Both the position numbers and the translations under genes were made by a program. Below the pieces are notes generated by a model. It did not search any database and was not told where the DNA came from. It was given only the letters and a program-made list of their open reading frames with translations. A DNA stretch of 60,000 nt from Bugula neritina (lineage: Eukaryota; Bryozoa; Gymnolaemata; Cheilostomatida; Bugulidae). Shown piece by piece: positions 28,085 through 44,302 of the stretch (position 1 is the first letter of the stretch; each line of letters begins with the position of its first letter). The DNA lies in NCBI GenBank assembly GCA_964035545.1, contig OZ037771.1, forward strand, positions 14,578,633 through 14,638,632, read 5' to 3'.

Positions 28085-29721
28085 AAATTATTTATCAGTG
28101 ATACTAAAACTAATTTATTTCTTGCTTAAATCAATTGCAACATATAATATATTGCAATTGACTTAGCAAACTGATGAATATCATGCTACGCTTTTAGTGT
28201 CAGCTATGCAAACTCCCAGCTGTTCTTCAACATATCCTCTAGCGTCTATCACATGGAATTAGACAGATACATGAATGAAGGAAGTTTTCTCCTTAGCACT
28301 GCAGACGGTCTCAAAACCACAGATGGGAAGACAACTTCAGCGCTGACTCATAACTTTACAACATGTTTCACGCAGATAAATTTGACCCATGTCGTGATTT
28401 CAGAACCTGAAAATCACTGCTTAAAAATTCTGAATAGAGAGATCCTGTGTGATATACAGGCTTTAGCTGGAACATGTGGCACTTTTGGCTATGTGGAAGG
28501 AAAATTAGGAACTGGACAGTTTTCAAGGCCCTGGGCAGTTGGAGTGGACAGCAGAAATCCCGGCATGTTGCTAGTTACCGATTCAGGGAACAACGCTTTA
28601 AGGTCTGTGGATCTGAAGACAGGAGAACTGAGTACAATCACCAGAGCTGGGTTTGACCACCCACGTGGAATGCTGATCACTGATGACGGTTTGTTTATAG
28701 CAAACTACCACTACATTTCTCATGTGAGCTTGTCTGGTAACGGAACTGTTGGCAATACATTAGTAGCAGGTTCAGGTATGGGTGGTAACGCAGATGGCAG
28801 CTTCGATGAAGCTAGGTTCATGTTTCCTATTTATTTCGTGAAAATAAGAAATGGAAAGTACCTAGTTGTTGATGGGGGAACCCAAAGTTTGAGGCTAATG
28901 GATCTGGAGAAGCAAATTATTGGCCCGGTTTGTTTTCATGGAGAAAATCCTTGCATCACGAGCAGTAGCCTATCTTCGTATCCTTTTTCTCTGCTGAATA
29001 TAAAAGATGAAATCTACGTTGGAACGTTGCAGAGCATTTACAAACTGAGTGGTGAGTATAGTGAACTACTCTGTTGTTTTTTGCATTATATACTGCGTAA
29101 CTATATAATATGTATTCTATTTTTATCAATTATTTGATTACATCATTTTTCAATACCTTAACTAAGAGCTAGGTTTACCATCTAAACTATTGCATAAGTT
29201 TGCTGGTTTTAGAAGAAATGTAATTGACTATATAGAATGTTGAAAAATTTTGAATGTATAGCATTATGCTCATATTAATAACTTAATATTACAGATTAAA
29301 AGCTTTACATATATGATAAGCTAATTGATAAAAACACAGGCCACCATATTTGGATATGACAATAAAATTTAAACTTTCGGCTAAGCAATTTTTCCGTATG
29401 CACTAGCAGTAAGCCGAATGATATGAATTCTATAGAACATTTATATATTACTATTTTAGATGTAAGCGAACCCAAGGATTGTCTGTACACAAACACCACA
29501 GTTCTACTAACACCCGGTCGCACTGTAGCCGAGATAGACTTAGGTCACAATACAGTAACATTACCTGAAGGAGCCTACAGAGTAGAGGGGAGCAATGAGT
29601 ACGCCCATTGTGTCTACCATGTGGCTGTGAAAGGTAAGTGTCAAGAGTAGATATTAAGTCTTCATTTTATATAATGTTGATTGAAAGCTAAATTGAATGT
29701 AGTGGTTACATTATCTAATGC

Positions 29722-29796
29722 TTCTTGTGGTGTAATGGTAAACGTTGCTGCTTTCAGGCTAGAAGTGTTGGGTTTGAATCCCAGAAAAGGCATTTA
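29722..29796 (+). repeat. tRNA-like SINE fragment, intron 4 of gene 5
   Basis: TTGTGGTGTAATGGTAAACG and GGGTTTGAATCCC resemble A and B boxes; an AT-rich tail follows. Confidence 0.5.
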
Positions 29797-29949
29797 TTTT
29801 ATAAGCTATTTCTGCCTTTATAGTGAAGTGTTATAGTAAAACTCCAAATTAGAATTAAAAAACCAGTACAGCCTGAGTACTCTTAGAGTAGTAGAAGGGC
29901 AGTGCAGAATTTTTTGAAAACTGGATGATATGTAGTGTTGAGATTTTAC

Positions 29950-30026
29950 AGTGATCTCTGCAGTGTAATGGCTAGCACGCCTGCATGCTAGCCGAAGGTC
30001 TCAAGTTTGAATTTCAATGAAGGCAA
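29950..30026 (+). repeat. tRNA-like SINE fragment 2, intron 4 of gene 5
   Basis: GCAGTGTAATGGCTAGCACG and CAAGTTTGAATTTC match the A- and B-box positions of the other copies, with decay in the B box. Confidence 0.5.
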
Positions 30027-30052
30027 AAGTTGTTTTATATAACTGTAAACTT

Positions 30053-30095
30053 AGTAAGTATTATAGGCATTGCGCTTACTTTACGAGTGTAAGTT
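30053..30095 (+). pseudogene. Vestigial exon 4 3' end in intron 4 of gene 5
   Basis: The translation KYYRHCAYFTSVS aligns with the end of exon 4 in gene 4 (KYEYKHCTYYVSV), and a GTAAGT follows as at a donor. The 5' half of the exon is not visible; a SINE lies directly upstream. It is probably the remains of a second exon 4. Confidence 0.5.
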
Positions 30096-30669
30096 GTAAG
30101 CATGGAGTTGGTATCACCTATCGTATGGCTGTGAAGGGAGATTATTTTGCAGAATCACCGATCATACGTACGACATCTTTCATAGCGGAGTATGATGTTC
30201 CCTGTGATGTTTTCAGTGATCAAACTACTCATGATATTTTTATCTCTATTGTTAACCACAGAAGACATTAATTGCAAGAAATCTGCTCTCAAGGTAAATC
30301 AGTTCATCACTTTCTTTATATGCTTTTTGAACTTTTAGCCTTAGAAAAAACTCAAAGGTCCAACTTTTAATCTTAGTGTCTAATGGATAAACTCAACTGC
30401 ATAGTTATTAATTGCAAAAACGCTTTAGGTTCGTTACTATAAACTTAAAGAATCTTAAGTTTGCTTCTATATAACATTAAGTCCTTGAGTGTCAAAATAT
30501 TCCATTAGCAAATGAGACTATATGGTTGTCTCTGCCTTTTCTATAATTTCAATATGTATATTGCCAAGACTTGAACCTATTATATTCTAGGGCACACTGG
30601 GTGAGTGTGCTATAATCTACTAGACAGTAAAAACTCACACACTCATGAAATTTTATATCTAGCTATCTC

Positions 30670-30862
30670 TGTGAGGAAATCCCTGATGAAAAGGGTTTTT
30701 GTTAAAGCGAGCTATAAGGACTTATTTAAATGAGGCACAGGAGCAATTATGACTGGATGCTCTTATTCCTAACATCACCAATTGCCTTTGTCCGGGCTCA
30801 AACCCATGACCCCGTGTTTACTAAGCAAAAGCTCTAACCTCTAGACCACGGCTGCTCCTCCT
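30670..30862 (-). repeat. Dispersed SINE, copy 2 of a ~190 bp family
   Basis: Homologous to 27500-27680. On the minus strand the head reads GGTCTAGAGGTTAGAGC (A-box-like) and GGGTTTGAGCCC (B-box-like). It lies in intron 5 of array gene 5. Confidence 0.75.
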
Positions 30863-31534
30863 ATCTACTATAGACTAAGACTGCTCCATATTCTCAAGTT
30901 TCAAAAGATATTGCATTTACTTAACGCAATGAGTAGAATTTAAAAAACAGTCTTGAAAAACTAGCATGTTTTTATATTGTTCAGATTAGTAAAATACATA
31001 GTCAACGCTAATATATTTTATAGATTGCAAGATGTCTTCAACGCATTATCCGTTTTACGACTGCGCAAACGATCTCCTGACCGTCTACTGGCTAACTGAT
31101 GACCTTCATCCTGCCACCATCTTAGAACCTCCGGCCGTTCTAGGAAAAAAACTGAGAGAAAGACTACTCCAGGCTGAGACTATAAAATACTCTGAAATTT
31201 TCTTTTATGGCCACCAACCCCCGTAAGTCTTGAATAAAATATGCATACACACTGTTTTGCCAAGCAAATTTTTCATTTTTAGACTTAGAAGTTATTTTAT
31301 CTCAAAGCATCATGAAAATTTACTTGGCAATTATTTTTTATTATGTTACTGTTTTTCAAAGTCTCTAAAAAGTTTTGAATCTGTTTGATGAATAATCTCA
31401 TTGTAAGTCTGTTGACTAGATTGATTGCTGCCAATAAGAACTCCAAAGGTGAAGCTGTAAAGGTAGTATTCTTTTCAACTTGTGCTAACTTTCCGGAAAC
31501 TTATAATGTGACTGGAGACTTCTGTTACCTATGA

Positions 31535-32934
<1,400 letters not shown>

Positions 32935-32942
32935 TATATATA
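32935..32942 (+). promoter_or_regulatory. Possible TATA box of array gene 6
   Basis: TATATATA lies about 57 nt before the gene 6 start codon, a spacing that would leave a short 5' untranslated region. The surrounding DNA is AT-rich, so chance is likely enough to keep this tentative. Confidence 0.35.
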
Positions 32943-32997
32943 CCAGCAGTCAAGGAAATGTCTTTTCATAAGGAAAAATCTTGGTGAAGAAGCAACA

Positions 32998-35900
32998 ATG
33001 AAAAGCTGGCAGTATCTTGTTACTGTGAGTGTTTTATACAGTGTATATATGAAAATGTTTCTTTTAGTGCTTGTTAAGGAAAAGCATGTCTAAACATGAC
33101 GGTTTTTATTTTAGTGGTTGTGTGCAGCTGTGAGTAGATCATCTACACAGAACTGTGATACAAAGAATATCTCAAGGTGAGATCAAAGCTGCCTATAATA
33201 TTATATGACTATTATATTATGTGTCAGGTGGGTTTTGCTTTGCTTAAGTTATACACTTGTGTATTGGAAAAATATGCAGGTGTCCTTTTACAGCAGTACT
33301 GACATGTACCATAATTTTATCTGTTATTATTTTTGTGCTCAATGCCATGTATTTGAAAACCACCTTTTCCACAAAAGAACATATTGTTTTAATATTCTAA
33401 GCTACTTAAAATTTTGTATTGTGCATGGTATAAAGTATTACCCATACTAATTGTATTATACATAGCGTAGCATGCTACACATGTATATCGTATATCACAA
33501 ATATTGTAGCGTGCTATACATGTATATCATACTATACATAATGCAGCATACTACATACATATTTTTACAGCGTATAGTACCAAATTAAAAGTAATGAATG
33601 CTGAGTTTAGTAGTAGACCTTTTGATTTTAACCGTTGTAATTACTTCAATCTCAATATTAATAAAATTACAATGGTCATTTTTAATTATTGCAATCTGCT
33701 TTTTAACTAATTTATATAGCTATGTTATCATTAATTTAAAATTTATTCTACAAACCAACAGTAAATACATACTTTTTATATACCGCAAAACTATGAAGTG
33801 TAAAAATTTTACTGATTGACATGGAAATGATTCATGTTTCATGTTAAACAGAGATCACAAGTAATTTCAAGCAAGCTGTCAAGTCTAAAACATATTCTTG
33901 CAATCATCTTTCAGTCCTGCAATCAGAAATAATAGTTATACGTTTGTTTCAGTTTATACTATGACAGCCTAGAGCTGTTTGTTGAAACCTCAGCCAGGGT
34001 CTATCACATGGAAGTTGATCAATTTAAGAATGACGGCAGCATTTTAATTGGAACTAACAAAAACCTCCAAACAACAAATGGAAAGACAACTACAGATCTT
34101 ACCTACTTCAGAGCAGTTGGCTTCACACAGGTGAACAAAACCAATGTTGTGGTGGTCGACCGAAATCATAACTGTCTTAAGATGCTAAACAGAGAATACA
34201 GCTTTCTTGAAGTGTTTGCAGGGCAATGCGGCTTTGCAGGTGGATATATAAATGGAGACGCATCTGTGGGGAGATTACGTCACCCCTGGGCAGTTATTCT
34301 AGATGCAAGAGATCCCAGCCAACTTTTGGTAACCGATTCCAATAACAATGCTTTACGTTCTGTAAACCTGAAAACAAGAGTTTTAAGTACAATAACCGAG
34401 TATGGTTTCTCCACCCCTGTGGGTCTGACATGGGGGGATAACCAACTAATGGTAGTCAGCAACCACCACTACGTGTCTCGAGTCAGCTGGTCTGTGAATA
34501 ATACTGCTAGCAGCACTTTGGTCGCTGGTTCATTAACACACGGCGACACGCTAGGTGAAGGTAGTAAAGCTAAGTTCACTTTCCCCTTCGAGATTGAGAA
34601 AGTCAGGGACGACAAGTACCTCGTCACTGATGCTTTTAACAAGCAACTCAAGCTACTAGACATGAACGAAAAGAAGATTGGTCCCGTCTGCTTCAAAGGA
34701 GAGGAGTGCTGCACTGTGGGTAGCAAATTCCCTAGTCATGTGTTTTCTGTGCTGAAAGTAAAAGAAAAAGTGTACGTTGGACTCGATAAAGACATCTATA
34801 GAATTATGGGTAAGTTAAAATTAAATATTTTTGCCGTAAAAAAATTTGAAGATACTTTAGCATATCAACATGCATAATCGGCCAAGGCTAATAGAGTTTT
34901 ACTGAAACAGTTCAAAATTGTAAATGATATATTCTCAGGTGATTCGTGTTAACACGTTACGTTAGACAGACTTGAAAAAATTCATGCAATGCTTGTATGT
35001 TAAAATGTTAAAATTTGTTGCACGGTGCATGAATCTTAGCAGCATTTTACAAACTTACCTTATTTTTCTCCTTTGCACAGAACCACCAGTGATGAAACGA
35101 CTGTCTTTCAGCTCAGAGTACGACATCAATTGTGCTTTACTGGCGGATGATCGCTCCAAAACTATGCTGAGTCGCGTGATGAAACTTAAACTGCAGAAAG
35201 TCAAAATGCTCTTAAATCCCTGTAAGTGTCTTAAGGTGTAGTGTCTATCTCGCTATGTAATCTATTGATCATGTTATGGCTAGCTGTGTGCAGTTTGTTA
35301 TGGCCTCGTGTGTAGATAAGCCATATATCACGGCATATACCATTGTGAGCTCAACCCCCCCCTCGCCTCTACCCCGCAGGACTATGGTGATGATAAGTGA
35401 TCAAAGGTGACCACAGTATACCATTGCCAATGGTTTGTTGCTTGTAAATTTATATCAGTTAGGAAACAAACTTCAAAGTTTCAATTGTTAGACTTGTATT
35501 ACTGCGCGGATATTGAAAACTTGTATCTATACACATCTTCATGCACGTCATGTTTGGGTTTCAGACTTTGCTTTGTCCTCTTCCCTCCGACCATTCTATA
35601 ATTGTACGGACAAAGTTCTTAGGTTATTCTGGCCGACCAATGACGTCTACCCTGCAAACACCATGCAGCCTTCAGCACTGATGAATGATCAGATAAAGAA
35701 AAAACTTCTGCAGACAAAAGTTATAAAAGCCATGGGGGTTACTTTGTCATTTAAAAGCATCAAGTAAATTTTATATTTAGATTTTCTTGGCTAAATATAA
35801 CTTTGATACAGCTGCATGGATCACAATTGAGTTTGTCCTCAAAAGATGACTTTTTATATAAGAGTTCTCACAATATTGCTTCAAAGCCTCAAAATTAGTT

Positions 35901-37084
35901 ACCGCCTAATATCATGTCTTTTACTGGTATTAAGCAAAACACAATATTTTTTTACTGTACTGCAATTATTTAGTTAGTCTTTCTACTATAGAAATTGTTA
36001 GTGTGTGCTTAGTTTTAGGTAACTTTTGCTTGTCAGCGTAACTATGGCAAAACAAGCACATTTTATTCAAAACATAATTAATTCGTATAATTAAGGTGTA
36101 TGCCTGTTTCTGCAAGTGCATTGAGTACACAACTCTAAGACAGTATTGCAATCTATTTTAGTGACCTCAGTAGTTATAAGATAAAATATTATATGGCAAA
36201 ACTGTGCCATATGTGTACATTATATGTGGCAGTTATTGTACTGGTTACTATGAAATTTAACTACATTTTAGCAATGTTTTCATATTGCATATACTGATGA
36301 CATGTATGACTGTTTTGTAGGGCTGCCAGTTCTATGGTCTCTTCAACTAGGTGAGTTACACTTTGCCTGCCATCACAGTCAAGTTTTCAACTTTTGTAGT
36401 TTAAAAAATCCACCACGTTGATTGTTTTCAATAGAAGTAGCTTAGAAATACAATATAATGTGCGAAAATGGGAAAACATTTATATTATATGTTAAATTTT
36501 GATACATATTACAAAAAAAATCAAATTAATTAATGAGTCGTTGTTAGCTTCTGGCCTCAAGTTTAAAAACATTTATTTTTAAGTGAGAGAGCTTATTCTC
36601 AGAGTCCTATTTATACTTTGAAAAATGAGAGTGTCTAAACCTGTTGTTGCATGACGGAATACCTTCTGAAGTTTCCAAATAGAGTAAACTGGTTTAGTAA
36701 AACGGGTATATCTTTAATTAGTATATAAAATACAATAGGCAACAATATTCTGGTGTGGGGTATTTTACCTAAATTTAAAACGGCTGCATTAATGTAGAAA
36801 ATATAATATGCTATTATAAAACTTTTGTCCCACTCGAACCCAAGACCTCCAGTTTACAAAAAGTCGAGCTAACCTTTACACTATACAGGGGCTGCTAAGT
36901 AAACTCACCACTACAGCTATAATAACTGATGTTGTGCATGTTAATTCTAAAGAGTTATTTGTTACCATGCAGGCTCATTTCTGCCAGAAAGAATACAAAC
37001 GGCGAAGTACTGCTGCCGGTTTTCATATCGCCTTGCGCTGACGAGAGGAAGAGATACGACGCCGTGAGAAAGATTTGCTACTAG
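32998..37084 (+). CDS. Array gene 6: NHL-propeller protein lacking exon 4
   Basis: Exons: 32998-33024, 33115-33176, 33953-34809, 35081-35221, 35565-35763, 36973-37084 (1398 nt, 465 residues). The signal peptide is MKSWQYLVT plus WLCAAVS. The exon 3 propeller (857 nt, residues 30-315) keeps the sequons (QVNKTN, VNNTAS), NCLKMLNR and an NHL-like blade LLVTDSNNNALRSVNL; it ends in IMG and not KLSG. No exon 4 exists in the 271 bp intron before exon 5; phase 1 on both sides keeps the frame. The last Cys of exon 5 (MLLNP) and the first Cys of exon 6 (YFALSS) are both gone, while the other two tail Cys stay. Exon 7 has SPCADE and RKICY. A 30 nt in-phase possible micro-exon lies at 36321-36350 in the last intron. 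A possible poly(A) signal is AATAAA at 37653-37658. Confidence 0.82.
36321..36350 (+). other. Possible cassette micro-exon of gene 6
   Basis: Flanked by TTTTGTAG and GTGAGT; 30 nt, phase 2 on both sides, so inclusion would add ten residues (AASSMVSSTR type) between exons 6 and 7 without changing frame. No other array gene has it, and short open stretches with splice-like ends occur by chance. Confidence 0.3.
36825..36900 (-). repeat. tRNA-like SINE fragment in the last intron of gene 6
   Basis: On the minus strand, a GTGTAAAGGTTAGCTCG A-box-like and a GGGTTCGAGTGGG B-box-like segment, about 50 bp apart, match the other tRNA-derived copies. Confidence 0.5.
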
Positions 37085-38000
37085 GTGTCAAGGACATATT
37101 GAGGTCAAGGGTATCAGCGATTGAAGTCATGTCACTATTGACGTTGTGTAGAAGTATAGAAAACGTAAGTTTTAGGTGGAAGAAAGAAGTTATTACTGTA
37201 ATTTTATACAATTTTGCTTGTCTCCCCATGCAATATTGCACTTATAAGCAATTATTTTTAAAATACTATAAAATGGTTGTGTGTCGCACCATTTTGCTAG
37301 CACTTATCGCTTAGATGCACAAATAAGTTCCTTTCTGTTTTACTATATTATATATATTCTTATTATATATCAAGTGTAGCCCACCTTGATGATTATTACA
37401 CATTTGAGCTGCTATTTATATTTATGCATGATATCGGGAACAAATTAAAATGGTTAAGGAGGAATGAAGTGGATAATTGTCAGCCTTAGGGTTGAGCAGA
37501 TACAAGTTATTGCTATTGAAAAGATAAATCAGAAGTAATGCTGCTTGTGCTGTTGCTGCTGCTATATGATGGAGAAAAGCTAAAAAGTCTGAAAAAATGA
37601 AGAATGTTTTGCAATTTGCTTTGTTTCCATCTCAGCTCAAACTTTGACAAAAAATAAATATTTCAACATGCAAACCCAGCCAAGACTACAATAATGTTTT
37701 ATTTTATGAAAGTTAAAATGACTAGCATTAGCTTATAGGATGAATGAGCGAGTGAGAAAGCTGGTATAGCAATAAGTATTTTATATAATACTGCAATATA
37801 CAGCTAATATAGCAATGACTCTTTACTAATCCAGCAAAAACAGCACACTACTATAATATTTAATACATGATTGCTCTTTCGGATTAGAATTTTAGACAAA
37901 AATCTGTGATGGTGAGTTGCTGTGAAAAACCTCATTAAAATGCTAAATAAGAACAAAACGATATATATACCATAAAGTGAACATAAAACATAATACTTCT
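37085..38000. other. Spacer downstream of array gene 6
   Basis: AT-rich DNA with a possible gene 6 poly(A) signal at 37653-37658. No open frame with recognisable content. Confidence 0.4.
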
Positions 38001-38009
38001 CATGAACAC

Positions 38010-38032
38010 ATGCACACATACACACACACACA

Positions 38033-38098
<66 letters not shown>

Positions 38099-38237
38099 CG
38101 CACACACGCACACACGCACACACGCACACACGCACACACGCACACACGCACACACGCACACACGCACACATACACACACACACACACACACACCCACACT
38201 CACACACACCCACACACACACCCCACACCCACACCCA

Positions 38238-38278
<41 letters not shown>

Positions 38279-38337
38279 ACACCCACACACACCCACACAC
38301 ACACACACACACACACCCACACACACACACACACACA

Positions 38338-38382
<45 letters not shown>

Positions 38383-38384
38383 CA

Positions 38385-38421
<37 letters not shown>

Positions 38422-38472
38422 ACACCCACACACACCCACACACACACCCCACACCCACACCCACACCCACAC

Positions 38473-38506
<34 letters not shown>

Positions 38507-38670
38507 ACACCCACACACACCCACACACACACCCCACACCCACACCCACACCCACACACACCCACACACACACACCCCACACCCACACACACACACACAC
38601 ACACACACCCACACCCACACACACCCACACACACACCCCACACCCACACCCACACCCACACACACACACA

Positions 38671-38769
<99 letters not shown>

Positions 38770-38924
38770 ACACACACACACACACACACACACCCCACAC
38801 CCACACACACACACACACACACACACCCACACCCACACACACCCACACACACACCCCACACCCACACCCACACCCACACACACACACACACACCCACACC
38901 CACACCCACACACACCCACACCCA

Positions 38925-38965
<41 letters not shown>

Positions 38966-38982
38966 ACACCCACACACACCCA

Positions 38983-39033
<51 letters not shown>

Positions 39034-39256
39034 ACACCCACACACACACACACACACACACACCCACACCCACACCCACACACACCAACACACCAACACA
39101 CCAACACACCAACACACCAACACACCAACACACCAACACACCAACACACCAACACACCAACACACCAACACACCAACACACCAACACACCAACACACCAA
39201 CACACCAACACACCAACACACCAACACACCAACACACCAACACACCAACACACCAC
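38010..39256. repeat. 1.25 kb compound satellite: (CA)n, CCCACA variants, then (ACACCAAC)n
   Basis: Starts as pure CA, passes through CACACG, then mixed CCCACA/CACA/CCCCACAC blocks that recur as longer cassettes, and ends as about 21 regular 8 bp units (ACACCAAC) from about 39083 to 39252. It keeps frames open on both strands; none is coding. It lies upstream of the orphan last exon at 39574. Confidence 0.95.
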
Positions 39257-39573
39257 ACATACAATACTATTATTCATGATTAATTATGGTTAATAAATTT
39301 ATTCACTACAGTAATGGATGGGAGAATAGTATGCAAGTCATTGTAACATACAATTTCTGAGAGTATAAAAAATTTTAAAAGGGAAATATTTTTAGATGTG
39401 TTTTTGTATTAATAATCATGTATAATAAATTGAGTAATTCTATTTATTCTAAATCGAAGGCATATAACTCTGTAGCTTTTACTCATCTGATTGTCTTGCC
39501 ATGTAGACTAATTTACGTATCTTATGGCTACAGCTAGAAAGCAGGTACTGACACTTCAAGTTGTTATAAACAG

Positions 39574-39685
39574 GTTGGTTGCTGCTAAGAAGAACTCCAA
39601 AGAAAAAACCATGCAGATATTTCTCATCACATCCTGTGCTGATGAGACTCAGTCATATGATGCTGTCAAGGACACGTGTGCTTAG
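39574..39685 (+). pseudogene. Orphan array exon 7 (copy 1)
   Basis: Preceded by AACAG, 112 nt long like exon 7 of gene 1, encoding LVAAKKNSKEKTMQ, then SCADETQSYDAVKDTC and a stop. No exons 1-6 lie between gene 6 and this point; upstream sequence (39270-39573) is homologous to that before the gene 7 last exon, including a preceding (CA)n tract. It is either the remnant of a deleted paralogue or an alternative last exon for gene 6 (the phase fits). Confidence 0.75.
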
Positions 39686-41144
39686 GTTACTGACCAATCA
39701 GCAGCAAGGACACGTGTACCTAAAATGCCAAATGTGAGATGATGGTCGAACCAGATGCAAACCATTTTAGATTACTTTGGAATATTTGAAATTTCTTTCA
39801 AGGTTATTTGTAATTTATGTAGTGAAATAATACATGATTTAAAAACCAAATTTGTTTTTACGAGTTTTTCACATTTGCTAGCTGTAACAGTCGCTACTTC
39901 TCAACATCTTGGTGAAGTAGTTTGAAGGAACTTTGCTGTGTGTAATGACAACTATAATTACATAATGATCTTTGGATTTGAACTCTGCGACCTATATAAT
40001 CCCTTGCCAGGCCAGCTTTCTAGCCACTAGAACACAGCTGCTCCAACGGTCAATATTATGCCGTTTGTTCAATTTGATGCTTTCATTGTGTTTTGGAGAT
40101 TCATAAAAACTTGCTTAAAACATGTCAACTATTTTCTATAGATAGATGTTTCATGGTCACCAATTCATTCTAACATATTTAATTTTCTTTTCTAATCAAA
40201 GCTTTGGGTAATAAAATTACTTGAATAAACGGCAAAATATGCTAATCTAAATAAATACCAAACCAAACCAAAAATGATATATAATGTATTGCCAAAAATG
40301 AGTGGACTGATTGCATAGTTGAGGTATTCATTCATCGGGGTTTTTTTTGCATAATTATATTGAACCACTTGAGTTATAACAGTTACATAAAGATACTTAC
40401 AATTAACCATGAGAGTGAACAGATGTAGAGTAATCAAAATAACACAGTCAACTATAATAACATAATTATATATATAGCAGCTTTCTAGGGTCTCTAGTAG
40501 CTGTGACTCAATGACCTTGAGATGACAAATGAGATAATAACAGCACCTGGGCTTCTACAGCTGCTGAATTCAAAAGCGTTATTGATTTCATTTACGTCAA
40601 AGCGAGCTTTATTTCTGGATACATTAGCAAGAGTTCTTATTTTCTCATAGGATTTGTCCTCACTTTTACACCTAACTTTATACACTAATTATTACGTCTA
40701 AAACGGAACTAACTTGCTTTTTTATATAAATTGTATAAACCATGACCAAATATCTACATAATATATTATAAATATACATCACAAATTTACTGTATAATAT
40801 AATAATATATGTTAATGTGCTACATTATATTACTAGATATTATGCTACCAATTCGCTCTCCATTTAATAAAAACAAGCTGTAAGCTATGTTACAAAGATG
40901 TAAATTTTTGACTACCACAAACGTTCCAATGCAGATAACATTCTAAAGTCAGCTTTTTAAAGCATAGAAGTCACTTACATTTCAAAACTCGATAAAACTT
41001 CTGTTATTTCCAACGCAATTTCTTTTCTATGGGAACTAACATATGCTGTAAGCACGCCAACATGTATTGCCACCATAACTAAATGATTAGATACTCTTTA
41101 TTTGAAAAATAAACTATTTTCATCACTGTCATTTATCAGAGGTG
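39686..41144. other. Spacer before array gene 7
   Basis: Contains the hairpin-type 3' flank seen after other exon 7 copies (ACCAATCAGCAGCAAGG), a tRNA-like minus-strand fragment at 39958-40050, and at its right end the promoter-proximal block (about 41021-41144) duplicated inverted at 45375-45510. No other gene was seen. Confidence 0.5.
39958..40050 (-). repeat. tRNA-like SINE fragment
   Basis: Minus-strand reading gives a GTTCTAGTGGCTAGAAAGC A-box-like and a GAGTTCAAATCC B-box-like segment in the usual order. Confidence 0.5.
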
Positions 41145-43892
<2,748 letters not shown>

Positions 43893-44302
43893 ATTGTCGA
43901 CCAATAACAAATAACCAAAATTATACTTTTGGTTATTTGTAAATTTTCGAAAAATGTCAATTATCGTGAATAAATAAATCATATTATTGTGTCTGGCACA
44001 GGTACTTAAAATACAAACAAATACATCAATATTTTGAAATTTATTCTAGTAAATTCATCAAATTTTTGAAGCTAAATGTATACAGATAAATTTATGAAAA
44101 GCACTACGTACTGAAGAGATTTGACTGCAAATTCTAATTTTTTTTTATCATGCAGCAGCAATAATACACTTAACCACACAAAAACCTGAAGGTCATGGTA
44201 AAAAATTTGTATATATGCAGCTGTAAATTATCATGTAGTAATCATCTTATCGTAGTGTAGCACTTGAAAACTTTGTGTCCTTGCTGCTGATTGGCCAGCA
44301 AT

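Larger units (their letters stand above)
26882..31534 (+). pseudogene. Array gene 5: NHL-propeller gene with in-frame stop in exon 5
   Basis: Exons: 26882-26911, 27290-27348, 28198-29051, 29460-29633, 30153-30293, 31024-31222, 31420-31534 (1572 nt; 523 residues if read through). The signal peptide is MVKTWCCIAV plus IMLTGTSLVKS. The exon 3 propeller (854 nt) is open and well conserved (QINLTH, GNGTVG, LLVTDSGNNALRSVDL). Exon 4 has two Cys. Exon 5 keeps the family length of 141 nt and both splice sites, but codon 412 is TAA (30269-30271), where gene 4 has CAG in HKRNQLQNVC. Translation would stop at 411 residues, after propeller and exon 4 and before the second exon 5 Cys and exons 6-7. Exons 6-7 look intact, so the mutation is recent, polymorphic, a sequencing error, or makes a working short form. 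The poly(A) signal is at 31697-31702. Confidence 0.75.

Noticed and set aside
37935-39293. Very long open frames (over 400 codons) encoding His-Thr-Pro or Cys-Val-Gly repeats on both strands
   Set aside because: They are translations of the CA-derived satellite; all frames stay open because the repeat contains no stop codons.
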